From Lingula anatina (taxonomy: Eukaryota; Brachiopoda; Lingulata; Lingulida; Lingulidae): a DNA stretch of 62,000 bases. The stretch spans positions 211,043 to 273,042 of the forward strand of contig NW_019775453.1 in NCBI RefSeq assembly GCF_001039355.2. The letters are read 5' to 3'. This document shows, piece after piece, positions 35,780-49,007 of the stretch. The translations under genes were made by a program, and so were the position numbers. The number at the start of each line of letters is the position of its first letter. Position 1 is the first letter of the stretch. Below the pieces are notes generated by a model. That model was given only the letters and a program-made list of their open reading frames with translations. It ran no database searches and was not told the DNA's origin.

Positions 35780-36004
35780 GCATTTTCTTTTGACCTTGTT
35801 ATATCATCATCATCAGCCCAATCCTCCTTATCGAAGCTTCTCGGCACACTCCATGGACCAAGCCCCTACATTTCTTTCTATCAACTGCTGTCCTCGTGGT
35901 CTCTATTACACTTTTCTTGTCCATTTTTGTATGTTGGTTTTCCATCCAAACCTCAGCCTGCCACACTTTCTCCTTATCGGGACACTTTGAAATCTTGATG
36001 GCCC
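35780..36004 (-). mobile_element. Degraded 3' end of a non-LTR retrotransposon
   Basis: The minus-strand reading includes TAVDRKKCRGLVHGVC and then ends in an (ATG)n run encoding MMMM before a stop. The pattern DRxxWRxLV near the C-terminus followed by a short tandem tail is common in LINE reverse transcriptases of the RTE/Jockey type. The fragment is short and lies in the likely first intron of LIN54. Confidence 0.35.
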
Positions 36005-36666
36005 AGAAAAATAAGCTTCCTTTTTTTGATCATGTTCAATAATTCATGCTCAAGTTCCTCAAGAACAGTGTTGTTTGTTCTTTTTTCTCACCATGAGATG
36101 TTATCTCACCACACTCATAATATCACAATGAGGTGGTATCACAAAGTTAGCTCACATCAGCTAAACTCATTGGTAAGTCTAGGATCAAGATCTGAAGAGG
36201 ATAATCAATTAACTCTTTCATATCCTACTGGACAATTCTCTACAATGTGCAATTTTGATTTGTGAAAAGGTTGGTCAAACTGTAGTAGGCAAGAGACAAA
36301 AAATCTGTTGCAGGTAGAGGTAATTCTTAATTCAGTTAATATATTTTAAGTCATGTCAGAGTCAAACAACAGGATGCACCATTGTTTCAGTGAATAAATA
36401 ATAATTTGTTTCTTACCTAATATAGGTGACTATAAAAGCTTCCAAATTTTTATTTTCCTTTGAATTAAATGGTTACAAGGGTTTGATCCTTTCTGTGATA
36501 AATGAATGAGTTGTTGACTGTACCATGAAATCTTATTTTTTCAACATGTAGCCTGTCGCATGAAATAGCTACTCCTTAATTTAATGATATTATACTCCAT
36601 TTTCAGGGGGACAAGCCCCAATTGAATAGGATTTCCCACTTGAGTAGGATTACACCTTGGACCTAG

Positions 36667-39600
36667 CCAGACACATTACCAGTCACGCTGGAGCAATCAG
36701 ATCTTGGGGAGGGTAACCTGGGATCTTCCCAGCTCAGTAGCCAAGACTTTGTAGCTCTTGAGAACATTCAAGCAGAACTAGCTAAGCTTCAGGGAGCCCC
36801 TAACGCAGCCGTGGAAGGAAACACAGGGGTGCCCAGCTCTGCTGCTGTGGTAGTGGAACCAGCACATGGAACAAATACACTACTCATAAATCCAGCATCA
36901 CTGCAAGAAGTAACTAGGACAAGTCAGGCTGCACCAGTGGTGACCAAGGTTGTTTTAACCAAAAATCCTTCCACAAATCAACAAGTACCTGTAACACTAT
37001 CTGGAGTTGTTCCAGCAGCTTCAACTGTCATGACGACAATGGCTTCTGTTGTCAGTGGAGTTCAACAAGTGCCTGGAACACCAACAAAGACCATTACTCT
37101 TTCTCAGGGTGGTATCATACAAGGCTTGTCACCTGGCAAAGTTATAATCGCCCAATCTGGAACCCCACCCAAGCAAACTACTACTATACCTCTGGGAAAG
37201 ATTGCCATATCTCCCTCAAAGACCCCTACTAAAATAACAATGATTCCTGTTTCATTAGGCAAATCTCCACAAAGATTTCAACCAGGATCTACAATGGTTG
37301 CTTTAGTAGGAGGAAGAAATGTTGTTACTACTGGTGTAGCTGGCCAGAGCTCTGGGACAGTGCTTACTTCTGCAACTGCTGGAGCCAAACCTGCAACAAT
37401 AACCATGTCACCATCCAAGGTGATAATTCAGAGACCAGGAGTGGTAAGGCTGCCTCTTCAAGTAAGATTTAAACCAAAGCAGTCATTGCATGCTGATAAA
37501 ATTGTATTTACCTGTTATATTTGAAAATGCATGCACAGTGTAATAAAGTTAATAAGTAAATTGCTGTAAATTGATGTGCTTTTGTATTTTTGATAAATAG
37601 TAACTCTCTTTGTCTATTGCACTAAATATCAACAGCAAGACTGTTACATGTTGATTATATGTTGTTGTTGTACTTGCAGCAAATGGTCAAACCTACTTCA
37701 CTTACTCAAACCATGGCTGCTGCACCTGGTCAAGTGAAGCAAGTTACAATACCCATTTCATCTGCAAACACTGGGAATGTACATCAAATCCAGGTGCCAG
37801 GAAGTAAATTCCATTATGTACGCCTTGTCACTGCACCTACCTCTAATGTGAATTCAACTCAAGGTAATGTTGATTTTAGGTGTACTAGAGCAAGATTTTA
37901 CAAGAGATAAAGACATTCCCAGGGCTCATCCTTTTGTTAATATTACATATGTTTAAATTCATAGACTTGGTGTGGTTACCCTAGATTCTAGATTCCGGTG
38001 TTGCCAGCTCGATCTTGATTTCATATATAACCCATATCAGCAATACCAGGCTCTAGCGAACACCGACAATTCGTAGGCGTTTCTTATAAATTTTGGGGCG
38101 CTTCCATATTTGGAAGTCACAAGTCTAGTACATCACAGCTGTGTCCCCCTGGAGCTCCCATATTTGGAAGTCGTGTCTCGTACGTCACAGCTCTGTGCTG
38201 CCTGGAGCTGCCTTTCCCACCTTGCAGTTTTTTTTTTTTTTTTGATTGACGGAAATCGCACACTGTCGCTGTTCTTCAGAGCCCGATCTGACACTCAGGG
38301 CAGGTGTGGTAAAATTGTTTGCAGTATTTCCGGTTGCACATTTATACATAGGTACAAAATTAATATATATTTACCATATTGAAAATGTAACAATTTAAAT
38401 ATATACATGTATATATATATATATATTACACTTGTTTTATACAGCCAGCAAGGCCAGCTCAGCCCCAGTTGCTATTCAAGCCCGACCAATTGCTCCTGCT
38501 GCTCAACCTGCAGGTGTGCCAACCCAGCTGAAGATTACACTCCCGGTCCAACAGGTATAGCATTTAGAACAGGGTATTTACTAATCTTCATTGGATTGCT
38601 GCTTTGCATACAGGGTCTTGTAAAAAATCTTTCATTGAAAAATAATTTCATTTACCAGGCGGTAACATCATTGAAAATCACTTAAAAAATCCTTCTCCTT
38701 TTCAAAAAACCTTTTATCCTGTATAGACTCAGATCAACAGTAACTATAAGTAGAATATTATAACAAGCATATTTTATCACTTCTGAAATCATTCAGGGGT
38801 TTTGGCAATTGTTTTTTCTATAGGGGTCTAGTCAGATTACAACCCAGCAGCAAAGATTGCTTTTGCCTGCCACAACACAGCAACAAGTGACAGTGCAGGC
38901 ATCACAGCCTGTAACATCTTTAACCCAAGGGAAGACCAGTGCACAGAGCAATATGTCTGGGCTGCCCCCTGGCACTACAATCATTTCAAGTGGAACTGGT
39001 GGACAGGGGATGCAACAGTTTGCTTTAGTGCCAGCTCAATATGTAGCACAGGTAAAAAAAAAATTAATAGGGCAGGTAGATTATAACATTGTTTCTCTAA
39101 AGATTTTGGAAAAATAGTGCCGTAAACACAATGCATTTGATTGACTCACTCAATCTCCAAATTTAAATTATTGTTTTTCTTTTTATCAAGAGCTTATAAA
39201 ATGTATGGGTATAACCTCCAATATTTCTGTGACTGTCAGTCACCATCATCAGGGAGTAAATGACTATGAGTAAATGATGATGGTGACTGACAGTCACAGA
39301 AATATTGGAGGTAATACCCACATACTTTATAAGCTCTTGATAAAAAGAAAAACAATAATTTAAATTGATACATACAGAGCTAATGAAACTGTTCTCTCAA
39401 TCTATAAATGTTTTTAGTTTTTTGTTAAGACCTTATTTCTTTTTTGCACTTTTATGTTGTTTTCAAACATAAATAATACCACTTGACTTAATTTCTGTCA
39501 GTAATGTTGCTTTTGCTTAACATCACAGTTTCAACAGCAGCTTTCACAACAACAACAACAGCAGCAGCAGCAGCAACAACAGCAAGCGCCACCAGTTACT

Positions 39601-42219
39601 ACCCAGAAAGATGCAGGTTTTGTTCCTATACAGAGCCAAGACCCTGTGCTCAGCGCTGCTGTAGCGGCCAGGCATGCAGTTATCAATGGGTATTACTTTA
39701 TTTTTAAATTGAATTTTTATGATGTATTTAATTGATTAAATGTGAAATTTAACATCAGCAATTGTTTTGAAAAGAATATGTACCTGACACAACAAATATG
39801 TCCTGACAAGTTGAAAAGAGAGATGTTAATTTTGTCTGAATTAGGTTGTATGTTATATACTGAGAATGAACTACAGAAAATGTACACAAAGACTTCAATG
39901 GTCTTGTAGATTTTTAGTGACTTTGTGTGATTTGTGAAATTTAACTTTATTAGCAGGTCATCACCTATTGAGCCTACAGGAGCTAGACCTAGAAAACCTT
40001 GTAATTGTACAAAGTCACAGTGTCTCAAATTGTAAGTATTTCTAGCTGATGTTAACTTGCCAAATGAACTTGAAATGTTGACATGTCCTCTTTACATAAA
40101 AATTAAGTTTGTCATTGCTAACTAACATTATTTTTAAATATACTTTATTTAAAACATTTTAACTTTATTAAGAAAGAAAAAGAAAAAATTTGTAAAATTC
40201 AAGAAAAGAAAAAGAAAAATTTGTAAAATTCAGGATCTAACACTCAGGATTGTAATGTTGATATATTAAAAAGAATACTAATGTACAGAAATAAAATAGA
40301 AAGGTATTAGGTACAGTATTTTGAACGAATAAATATGGTAAAGGGGATTTCTGACATATAGAAAAGAGTATGAGAAAATTGAAATATAGATCTTTTTTGT
40401 GGACTAATTTGTCAGTAGTTTGCCATCTGTCTCAGATTGTGATCCACACCCGCTTGTTTTTCAAAATATATGAAAAAGAAAATAACTTTATTGGATCTTC
40501 AATCATATAACTTAAGGAAATTATCTTCATAGGTTTTAGGACCACACTTTTGCCACTAACCAATGACAGTGTCAGTCCCACTTTCTGAGTTCTTGGGTTA
40601 CAGCTGCACATGAATATGTCTGAAATTGTCTAGATTGCTCTGAATTTAATACAAACTTGGTGATTTTTTTATGAAGAAAATTACAAACTTTTCATGATTT
40701 CAGATATTGTGACTGTTTTGCCAATGGTGAATTCTGTCACAATTGCAACTGTACAAACTGTGCAAATAACTTGGAGCATGAAGAAGAAAGACAGAAAGCG
40801 ATCAAATCTTGTTTAGAAAGAAATCCTCTTGCATTTCACCCCAAAATAGGTGAGTAGTTCTGATGCCTTAAACTGTTCTTTATATATGGAAGTGATGTAA
40901 TTGTTACTTTAGATGTACAAGAAAAAATGGTGATAACAGTTTTGTGTGTAATTTTAATATTTGAATGTATGTTTAGGCAAAGGGGGTGAAGGTGATAGGA
41001 GGCATCAAAAGGGGTGCAATTGCAAGAGATCTGGCTGTCTAAAGAATTACTGTGAATGCTATGAGGTAAGTGCTGGTACACTCATTTGGTACTATTCTTT
41101 AATCAGTGTTTTTTTTATCTTTGGTTACTACATTTGGGTGTTTAAATGGAATACTTGTTTTGTAATCAGAAAAAAAGGTGACTTTGCATACAAGTGCTGT
41201 AGATGAGTTCTTTGGCATTATGTATTTCACTCTTTTCAGGGTTCTGGCCAACAAATTTTTAAAAATTTCTTGTTCAGTTTTTAAAGATAATTTTCTTATA
41301 CATCCTCGACCCCTTTCATTTTTCAGGCCAAAATTATGTGCTCTGCTATTTGCAAATGTGTTGGCTGTAAGAATTTTGAGGAGAGTCCCGAAAGAAAAAC
41401 TCTTATGCATCTTGCTGATGCAGCTGAAGTCCGAGTGCAGCAACAGACAGCAGCCAAAAGTAAACTGTCTTCCCAGTTTCAAGACCTACCCAGCAGACAG
41501 CAGGCTCTGACTGCAGGAGAAAAGTAAGCCCCTCTAGATACTGCTATTTGCAAATCTGAAGCCTTCTGGGAAGTCATTTGCAACTGGAAATTGAAACAAG
41601 TCTTTGTAATTTTACTAGACTTTAAAATGTGTAAATAAAAAGGTGCAATTCTGCAAATGCTGGTTGTATTGTGAGTGTGAAAAGCTGCTACTGTGTGTGA
41701 CATGTTTCAGGAATTTTGTCCTGAGTAGCATCATTCTGTAGGGACAGAAACATGTCAAGGGATTGATGTTTTACTTTGTAATTTTATTTTCTTCAGATTA
41801 CCATACTCCTTTGTGACACAAGAGGTGGTTGAAGCAACATGTGCTTGTTTGTTGGCCCAGGCAGAGGAGGCAGACAGGCAAAGACTGTCTGAAGCTAAAC
41901 AACAGCAATTAGTTCTGGAAGAATTTGGCAGATGCCTTTTGCAAATTATTGATTCTTCTAATAAAACGAAAGGTAAGTGTGCTTTTCATATGAATTGTCT
42001 GATGTGCTCTTCATGTAAATTGCCTGTCTATCATAAAAGGTAGGTATACTATATAGTTAAATGAATGCATGTACCAGATTTTGTAATAATAGATTAAATA
42101 TGATATCAACAAAAAGTATATTAAACCATGTAAATATACATTTGTTTATCATGCTAGAGTTATCTTGGAAACCTTACAAATGATTTATTATTTTAGCACC
42201 TAGCCCAAGTCCAAGGTAG
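36667..42219 (+). CDS. LIN54: LIN54 (DREAM/MuvB DNA-binding subunit), 5' end unresolved
   Basis: LIN54 is the subunit of the MuvB core that binds the CHR element, acting with E2F4-RB-like proteins (DREAM) or B-MYB. Eleven exons: 36667-37461, 37680-37863, 38445-38554, 38824-39051, 39529-39689, 39957-40031, 40704-40849, 40977-41065, 41327-41523, 41797-41972 and 42197-42219. Phases close to 727 codons plus TAG. The first exon is open only after TAG at 36664, so the acceptor is probably at or just after 36666 (or at 36690) and an upstream coding exon is required. The low-complexity Thr/Pro/Gln half includes [16 protein letters not shown], identical in type to vertebrate LIN54, and a polyQ tract at 39530-39591. 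The two cysteine-rich CXC domains are [18 protein letters not shown] and [18 protein letters not shown]. Both keep the DNA-contacting Tyr and are joined by RNPLAFHPK. The conserved helical C-terminus contains [12 protein letters not shown]. Confidence 0.95.
38030..38320. repeat. GC-richer insertion with a 54-bp tandem repeat, LIN54 intron
   Basis: Two adjacent copies starting CATATTTGGAAGTC (38105 and about 38159) and ending CCTGGAGCT each span about 54 bp, roughly 80% alike. A poly-T run at 38227-38242 follows. Composition is visibly GC-richer than the intron around it, so this looks like an inserted element, perhaps a SINE. Confidence 0.6.
39160..39366. repeat. 207-bp near-perfect hairpin (foldback) in a LIN54 intron
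   Basis: Two arms of about 92 bases, starting AATTTAAATTATTG on each strand, differ at only a few positions and flank a loop of about 23 bases near 39252-39274. It is either a foldback MITE or a recent inverted duplication. The transcribed intron would form a long RNA hairpin. Confidence 0.9.
39530..39591 (+). repeat. Polyglutamine-encoding CAA/CAG tract in LIN54
   Basis: Mixed CAA and CAG codons encode Q-rich sequence with an uninterrupted run of 13 Gln at the start of LIN54 exon 5. Confidence 0.85.
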
Positions 42220-43420
42220 TAAGATCAAACAACACGGATGGTATATCATCAGGCACTCCAAGAAAGATGAAAATGTGGAAAACTACCTACTTTTTTTCTA
42301 AGAGGAAGGGACATTAATGATCTCTCTTCCAAAGCACTACAAGAAAAGTCCCTATGTAAGCCACATGCAGACTTGCTGTTCGTGCTTGTGGCAACCCTTA
42401 CTTTTTGTGTCAGATTGGAGGGTCCAGATGAAATGCAGTGTCTTCTTGAAACCAATATTGGTTCAAAGTAGATGCATTGAAAGTATGTAGGACCTTAAGA
42501 AACATTAGTTTCAAGATTTCAAGTTTTTTTTTCTTCCTCAAAAAAGATGACATGTAACGGACTTTTTCAGCAATCATGTTACAACAACGATAAATCATTC
42601 TGTTATACAAACATGTAGAAACTGAAATGGAGAGACCTGTCCAGGTTGTTGTTTTGTAACTAAATAACTGATGTAAAAATGCAGAACAACATTGTTATTA
42701 TTCCCTAATAAAATTATGAAGGAACTTCTTATATGAAAGATGGAAAATGAAATAACACACTTTTGTAACATATACATATATCCCATATGTCTGACTAAAA
42801 TATGTATATATGCTGGGATTTTAGCCAAAATGCCTGTAGCATATAATCTCGTTCACTTTGGTAGGATCATGACAAAAAAATTAGCTCATGGTAACTGGCA
42901 TTTATTTTAACAATTTTCTGAATTTTTACCCTGTACAAAGTATCATGTTGTAATCTGTAATTGTGAGATCTTTTTATTGTAAATATAGAAAAAATATTTT
43001 GTTTTAAGAGCATAATTGGATTAATTGAATAGATGGTCTTAATGTTGCACAGTATTTATTCAACTGCAACTGTGGTATGGGTATGTAAATTTATTTGATA
43101 TTTAGTTTAAGCAACTGCCATCCATTTATTTGATGCCTTGCAAAGGAATGTTTGATGTATGGAAAATGAATTTGTAAATTTGTGGTATTTGTGTAAAATA
43201 AGAGAACAATTATTAGGATGGTTGATTTTTTTAAACCTGGCCACTTTGCCATGCAGTTTTCATTTGTGAAACACTACTACATTATCGTATACAGTGATAA
43301 ATAGCTGTTTTTAATATGTAAAAAATATATCATTTAGTGGGCAAGTTATTATTTTGCTTGTTTGTGTCACTAAATGAAAAATGTATTATAAGGAAAGAGT
43401 GGTGTAAATAAATGCATAGT
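42220..43420 (+). other. LIN54: LIN54 3' UTR
   Basis: No ORF is supported. AATAAA signals occur at about 42706 and, more distally, 43407. The extent is inferred from these. Confidence 0.5.
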
Positions 43421-43915
43421 GAAGCTGAGGTTGGGCTGTTTTTTGTGGTTTGTGGTAAACTGTTCCAAAGATATCCAGTACAATCACTTGCAATTAATGA
43501 AAAGAAAGATGCTACTTCAGGGGCAAACGAAGGACAAATTCATTTGAAGTTGGCATGCGTGGGGCATATTGAAACACTTCAGATTTAGTTCTGACATCTA
43601 GACAATTTTCACTGCAGCAGTAGTTATCATTATCATTTTGCTTTGGTCGTTACGTCTACGACCTTGCTATCCCTGCTTCGGGTGCAAAACCCAGTATCTT
43701 CTTGCAGCTCTTTTCGAAAAGAGGATAGAAACTTAAATATGGCAAAAAATTAAAGCGTGACCGTACGTAAGTAAATGGTTTGCATCACGTCAGTGGGGGT
43801 TGCAGTGAGCATATGAAACGTATATAAATTTTAAGTTTCACTTGTTAATGACTTAGTGGCGAATACCCAAATTAACTAGAGCTTGGTCACACGATAATAT
43901 ATAGCTGTCTGAAAA

Positions 43916-43957
43916 ATGGACCTGGGACTTGGAATTTTAGGAAGACACGATTTAGCG
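43916..43957 (+). other. Candidate 5' exon (ATG ... GTATGT donor)
   Basis: ATG at 43916 gives MDLGLGILGRHDLA and then a GCG|GTATGT donor. If spliced to 48721 the frame stops after a further 15 codons, so it would be a 5' UTR exon with an upstream ORF. Weak evidence. Confidence 0.25.
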
Positions 43958-44566
43958 GTATGTTAAGATTTATTTCGCTTAGAGTTGTGTAGTTAACATT
44001 GAATGACTGTGTCCGTGCCAGAAAGTTGGGGTTAAATCAGATGTAGTTTTGTTTAAGCATGATACCAAGTCTCTGTTGGACTAAACGGCACAGTTCTTGA
44101 CTAACGACGAGTGAATTGCCAGTTAATTGTTCATTTCATTTTGACCTGAAGCACCGAGTTCTCGCGGGCTGTCACACCAATAAGCCAAAAGTTTATGCAT
44201 TTAACTTGAAGGCAATTGAAATTCATGGTTTGAAATAACCATTTAATTTTATATTCATAAAGAATGTTAATTGTTATTATCATTAGTTTAAACGAAATCT
44301 TCCATTTTGGCTGGAATGTTACTCATACACACACAGATACTCATGCACCGATGCACGCACTCATGCATATACTCTCATGCACACACATCCACACACGCAC
44401 ACACACATTAATCTTTCAACCAAATGAATTACTGATCAGAATATTATTAATTGAGTTGTTTTCATCCTTCCTGGTTAAAGAAAAAGTGGATAAGGAATGT
44501 ATAAATTATATAAATCTAGGCTAGCTACTGCAGTGTGTGTATATACTCATGATCAGTTATAGTAAA

Positions 44567-44597
<31 letters not shown>

Positions 44598-47500
44598 GAA
44601 GGCCCTGGATCAAATTCTTCATATTGTGAACTTTCCTATTTGATTTTAAGTTTTCATTTCAAGTACTCAGTATTTGCTTTTTCCCCTCCCCAGTTTATTA
44701 ATTTGTCTCATTAATTTTGACAAAGGGATATTCCAGTGAGACTGGACCTACTAGTAATTTATGTGTATCAGGTGAAAGAAATAAAGTAATTTGTGTGCTG
44801 GTATGATTATACTAGTATTTTATTTTTAACAATGCATGAACAAAGAATTAAAAAATTGTATCTGCTTTTATAGAATATAGGTTAAAATTGGATGACATCA
44901 TTGTACTTTTTGTCTTATTCTTGCTTATATACTTTAGTATGTTTGATAGTTAGCAAATCGGGTAATATTTTTAAATGTTACCATTTTACCTGAAAATTAT
45001 ATTGATTAAAATGGAATTTTCAATTGATTTGTTGGGATTTGAAATTCTTTATTAGAACAACATTTTGACAATTCTTTAACTGAGTAAAACTTGAAAAATT
45101 GAAAGAACATGGGTATCTTCATAGAATTTTTCATAATGAGTAGAAACTGCTTTTTTGTGAATGAAAGAAAAGGGCTGCTGTAATGTTTTTTTTTCAACCT
45201 GTGCTATTTTGAAATTGCCCTTGCTTACATTTGATATAAAAATTTATATAGGGTTCATTTTACTATTTTACAAAAAATGTATGCATAAAAACATGACAGT
45301 GGCTGTTGCTGCAGAAAAGTTGTATGTGTGTGTATCATACAAAATAGCTTTAAATCAACATGAAAGACTTCCCCTTGGGAATTGAACTGTAAACTTGATA
45401 GAATTTTATTGGGTTAGTCAAGACACCAAAGACAAGATTTGAATATTTTTGCAATGGAGCAATGCCATTGGAAATCCCCAAATCGTCTGCTGCAGTAATT
45501 GTATTGATTTTATTGCCTCGTACTGGCAGACAATTACTTGTTTGAGCAAAATATTCTGACAGAATCAGTAAACTTTGGCATTTTCCTGATAGTGGGTCTG
45601 AACACTGTTGGTTTTTAGAAGATAGAGTTCTAAGGTGGCCACAAATGGTATGATGTTACGAAGGTCTAATGGAAGGTGGTAATTGATAAAATATGCACTT
45701 CATTTCATGTTGATCATTGCTTTTTTTTTTTTTTTTTTTTTTTTTTTGAGGTATAGCACAGATTCCTCTGTGGATTAAGTTCATTTTATATTAAGGCAAG
45801 GTGAACAGAAAATGCAGGTAAGCAGTTTGCAAAGTGATGTGTATTATTTTCTCAAAAATAGAAAAAATGAATAAAAAGATCTAAGAAAGATGGGCATAGT
45901 TGGTCAGAAAACAGATGGATCCAAGTTCTTCAATGCAAATAATATGTATGTAATACTAATACTTAAAGAGAATCAGTGTTGTGACATATTGAATTATCCT
46001 ATAAGATATATTAAATACAAAGAATATTTTGTTTTTAATGTGATATGGGCTGAAGTTTGTATTTATATAAATTCATTTTTATTAGTGTGACCAAATTCCA
46101 AGTTTTGTGCAAGATTGTTAGAGCATTTTATCTTATTAATATTTAACTTTAACAAGTATTCAAATATGTTCAGGTATGCATAGAAAACAGATTTTATAAT
46201 CTAATAACGTGCAACATTCTAAAATAAACACAATTTTTTTGGCAGATACTAGTATTGGTTGATATACTAGTTTCTGATGCAGGCATTGGCAAGAAATATT
46301 CTAGTCTTGTCCTAAGTGTCTTGATTCAGCCCCATAATGATATTTGTCAGGTTTTGTGTCATTTTTACCATGGTCATATCATATGGCTGTATATATTAAG
46401 TGCTATCAATACTTCATCTCACAAGTGTAACCATGAACTCATATGGTTGATATGATGGACTAAATGTTCCAACTGGAGTTAAGGGTGATAGGAAGAATAG
46501 TTTGTTTTCATTTGTTGTCCAAAATTAACAGGATTTTGTTCACATTTGATCCAAACGTCAGGCACTTGTCGAACTGGAAGTCCTACACCACATCTTTGTA
46601 AGTGTTTATCGAACATGATTGTAGTTTGTGTAATTAATTGATTTTTCTCTGGGGGTGGGGGTTGAGAAGTGATGAAATTTGAGAGATAATTTAGCAGTTG
46701 TGGGCTCAATAGCCAATTTCTTTTCTCATTGGTGATATAACATATATGCGTGTGTCTTTAATTGAAAGATATATTTTTAACACTGTGTCACACAGAATCG
46801 CTTTGATTCTTCACTAGAAAAGTAGATTGTATTTTCAAAATATTTCCCTTGAACTGTGTACTTGCCACCAGATACAACCCTGTTAAAATGTTTGCAGAAG
46901 GTAATAGGTTGAAATTCCACTGGAGGCAATCGGTCGATTTTTCTGCCCATCATTAGTTAATTGTCCATTTGTTATAATAATCAGATAGTCTATGATGCAG
47001 ATAGTCCACAGAACATTTAGTGCTTTTAGGCAAGTTTTATCTAGGAGGGCTGATTGCATTGCAATTGTAAGTTGATTAGGGAGCATAGGAATATTACACT
47101 GTATGAATTCAGCATTTAAGGTTTTTTCTTTAGGAGGAGCTCTTATGGTTTTGCAGCCAGAATGATACTGAGATGCTTTCTGACTTCTCTACTATTCCTA
47201 TATGTATTGACAATTCAGGATTAACCCAATTGGATCAGCATAGCTGTACTTGTTCTGCGTTGAAAGATAAACTAATCTTCGCATATCAGCGTGCAGTCTG
47301 CTGCAACCACAGAGGCTTATCCCCAACAGTTTTGGTGTTCAGAAATTTTTGTTTATTTCTCTTATTCTCGTATTTAATATGCCTGTTGATGAAGCCAAGT
47401 TCAAAGAAATGGAGGCTTTATGACTCAAAGTTCATGATACTGTTTTTAATAAAACATTTGGATCTTGATGAAGGTGGTTGTGTAAGCTGTATGGATGCTT

Positions 47501-47697
47501 TAGAATAATAGTCCAGAAAAGAATCCAAAAATTGACTATTTCTTTAAATAAATTATGCCTTTTCAGTTAAAAGCAATATGAATAAGTACAACACCATGGA
47601 AGAATAGTTATGAGATAGAGATGACTTAGAAAAGTAATATCAGAGGTTTAGTACTTATTATGTTTGCACATCTAAAATCCTTGTCAAAGGTGGGTTT

Positions 47698-47698
<1 letters not shown>

Positions 47699-47777
<79 letters not shown>
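47699..47777. repeat. (TA)n followed by poly-T
   Basis: About 45 bases of TA dinucleotides run into about 34 Ts. A low-complexity junction where length is unlikely to be reliable. Confidence 0.9.
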
Positions 47778-47780
<3 letters not shown>

Positions 47781-48199
47781 TTGAAAAATGATGTAAAATT
47801 TTACTCTGGATTTTAAGGTACTAGAAATGTTGTAAAGAATTGTTTAGACTTAGATATTGATGATCAATCCTTAAGATGATTATCTACATATCTTCAGGGT
47901 AGCCAACCTTATTATTCTCCATTTATTGTTCGAAATAGCTCGGTTATGCCAATTATCAGTTTATAGGATGTTTACGAATATCCTTTAAGTATTGGAGGAT
48001 AGGAGTCGTGAGCCGGCCGCGCCAGAATTTTTAAATTGTTATCATACTATGCCTATATATACATATATACATACATATATCTGTGCATTCCTTTACGGTA
48101 AACTGATAATAATAATGGCATAAGGTGGGTTGTATGTGAAACGCCATTCTTATTCATATTTAATTGACAGTTATTAATTTGTTGTATAATAAATGATGC

Positions 48200-48530
48200 T
48201 TACCCATTCTCGGTTCTGGTGTCAAGGGGTTGGGTGGTGGGAGGCGTTTTCGTACTTACCAACAAGGTTCTCTTTTACCTGTCGTCTTCGCTGGTCGTAG
48301 CTTCGACTGGACACTGATCAGTAGTCGGTTCATATGTTCACGTGGCCGTATCGCGAAAAATTAGTGGACCATAGATGACCCCTAGGGTCATATGGGCTCC
48401 GTCATTTAATTAGCTATCCCCGCAATTGTATAACATGCTCTACTAGCACTTGTGCGTACGTGATTAAGGTCTACTAGCAACCGCGTATGCGCGGCCACCA
48501 CGGATCCTCCTTTCCTTCCAATAAATTTAT
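48200..48530. promoter_or_regulatory. CpG-richer block, candidate promoter
   Basis: In an otherwise AT-rich region this stretch has many CG dinucleotides (for example ACCGCGTATGCGCGGCC near 48480). On the minus strand a good donor, TTGTTG|GTAAGTACG, sits at about 48251-48266. It could be an alternative promoter for CSGALNACT or for a minus-strand non-coding transcript. Inference only. Confidence 0.3.
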
Positions 48531-48720
48531 TATTTTAAAAATAATATAACTTTGTGTATAGATCTATTATGCCTTGTAATTATTAACAGTTGGATAACTC
48601 AAAAACAAAGGGGACTGACTTTCAGAAATGCTAATAATATACTTAGATGTGTAGAGTTGGAGAAGTTATATCTGCCTGTAGACTTGTATTGTAGAATTGA
48701 TTGTCTGCTGTATTCTGCAG

Positions 48721-48808
48721 GTGGAGATGTTCACAGAGATAATCCCGTGGGACGGCCCCAGTTGGTAATTGGTTCAGTAATGCTACGTGGAGGTGAACCG
48801 TTTCACAG
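48721..48808 (+). other. Candidate internal exon, perhaps 5' UTR of CSGALNACT
   Basis: Flanked by a TATTCTGCAG acceptor and a CAG|GTATGT donor. One frame reads GGDVHRDNPVGRPQLVIGSV without stops, but I do not recognise it. Confidence 0.35.
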
Positions 48809-49007
48809 GTATGTGGACATGCTTAATTTGATTATAAGCCTGCTGACCATCATTTGGTCATATTTGGTCTATCTGAGCTTATGAGTGACCTTCTGAGCAA
48901 TGTTGTCTGTGTGGTTGTTTGTAGATATTAGTTTAAAAGGGATAACAACTATTCATATGAGATTCAAAATTCCACAATAAATACATTCAATTGTAAAGAA
49001 CACATGG

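Noticed and set aside
44326-44406. Open frame of Thr/His repeats (44264-44524 plus)
   Set aside because: Produced by a CA-rich microsatellite; no splice context or conserved domain.
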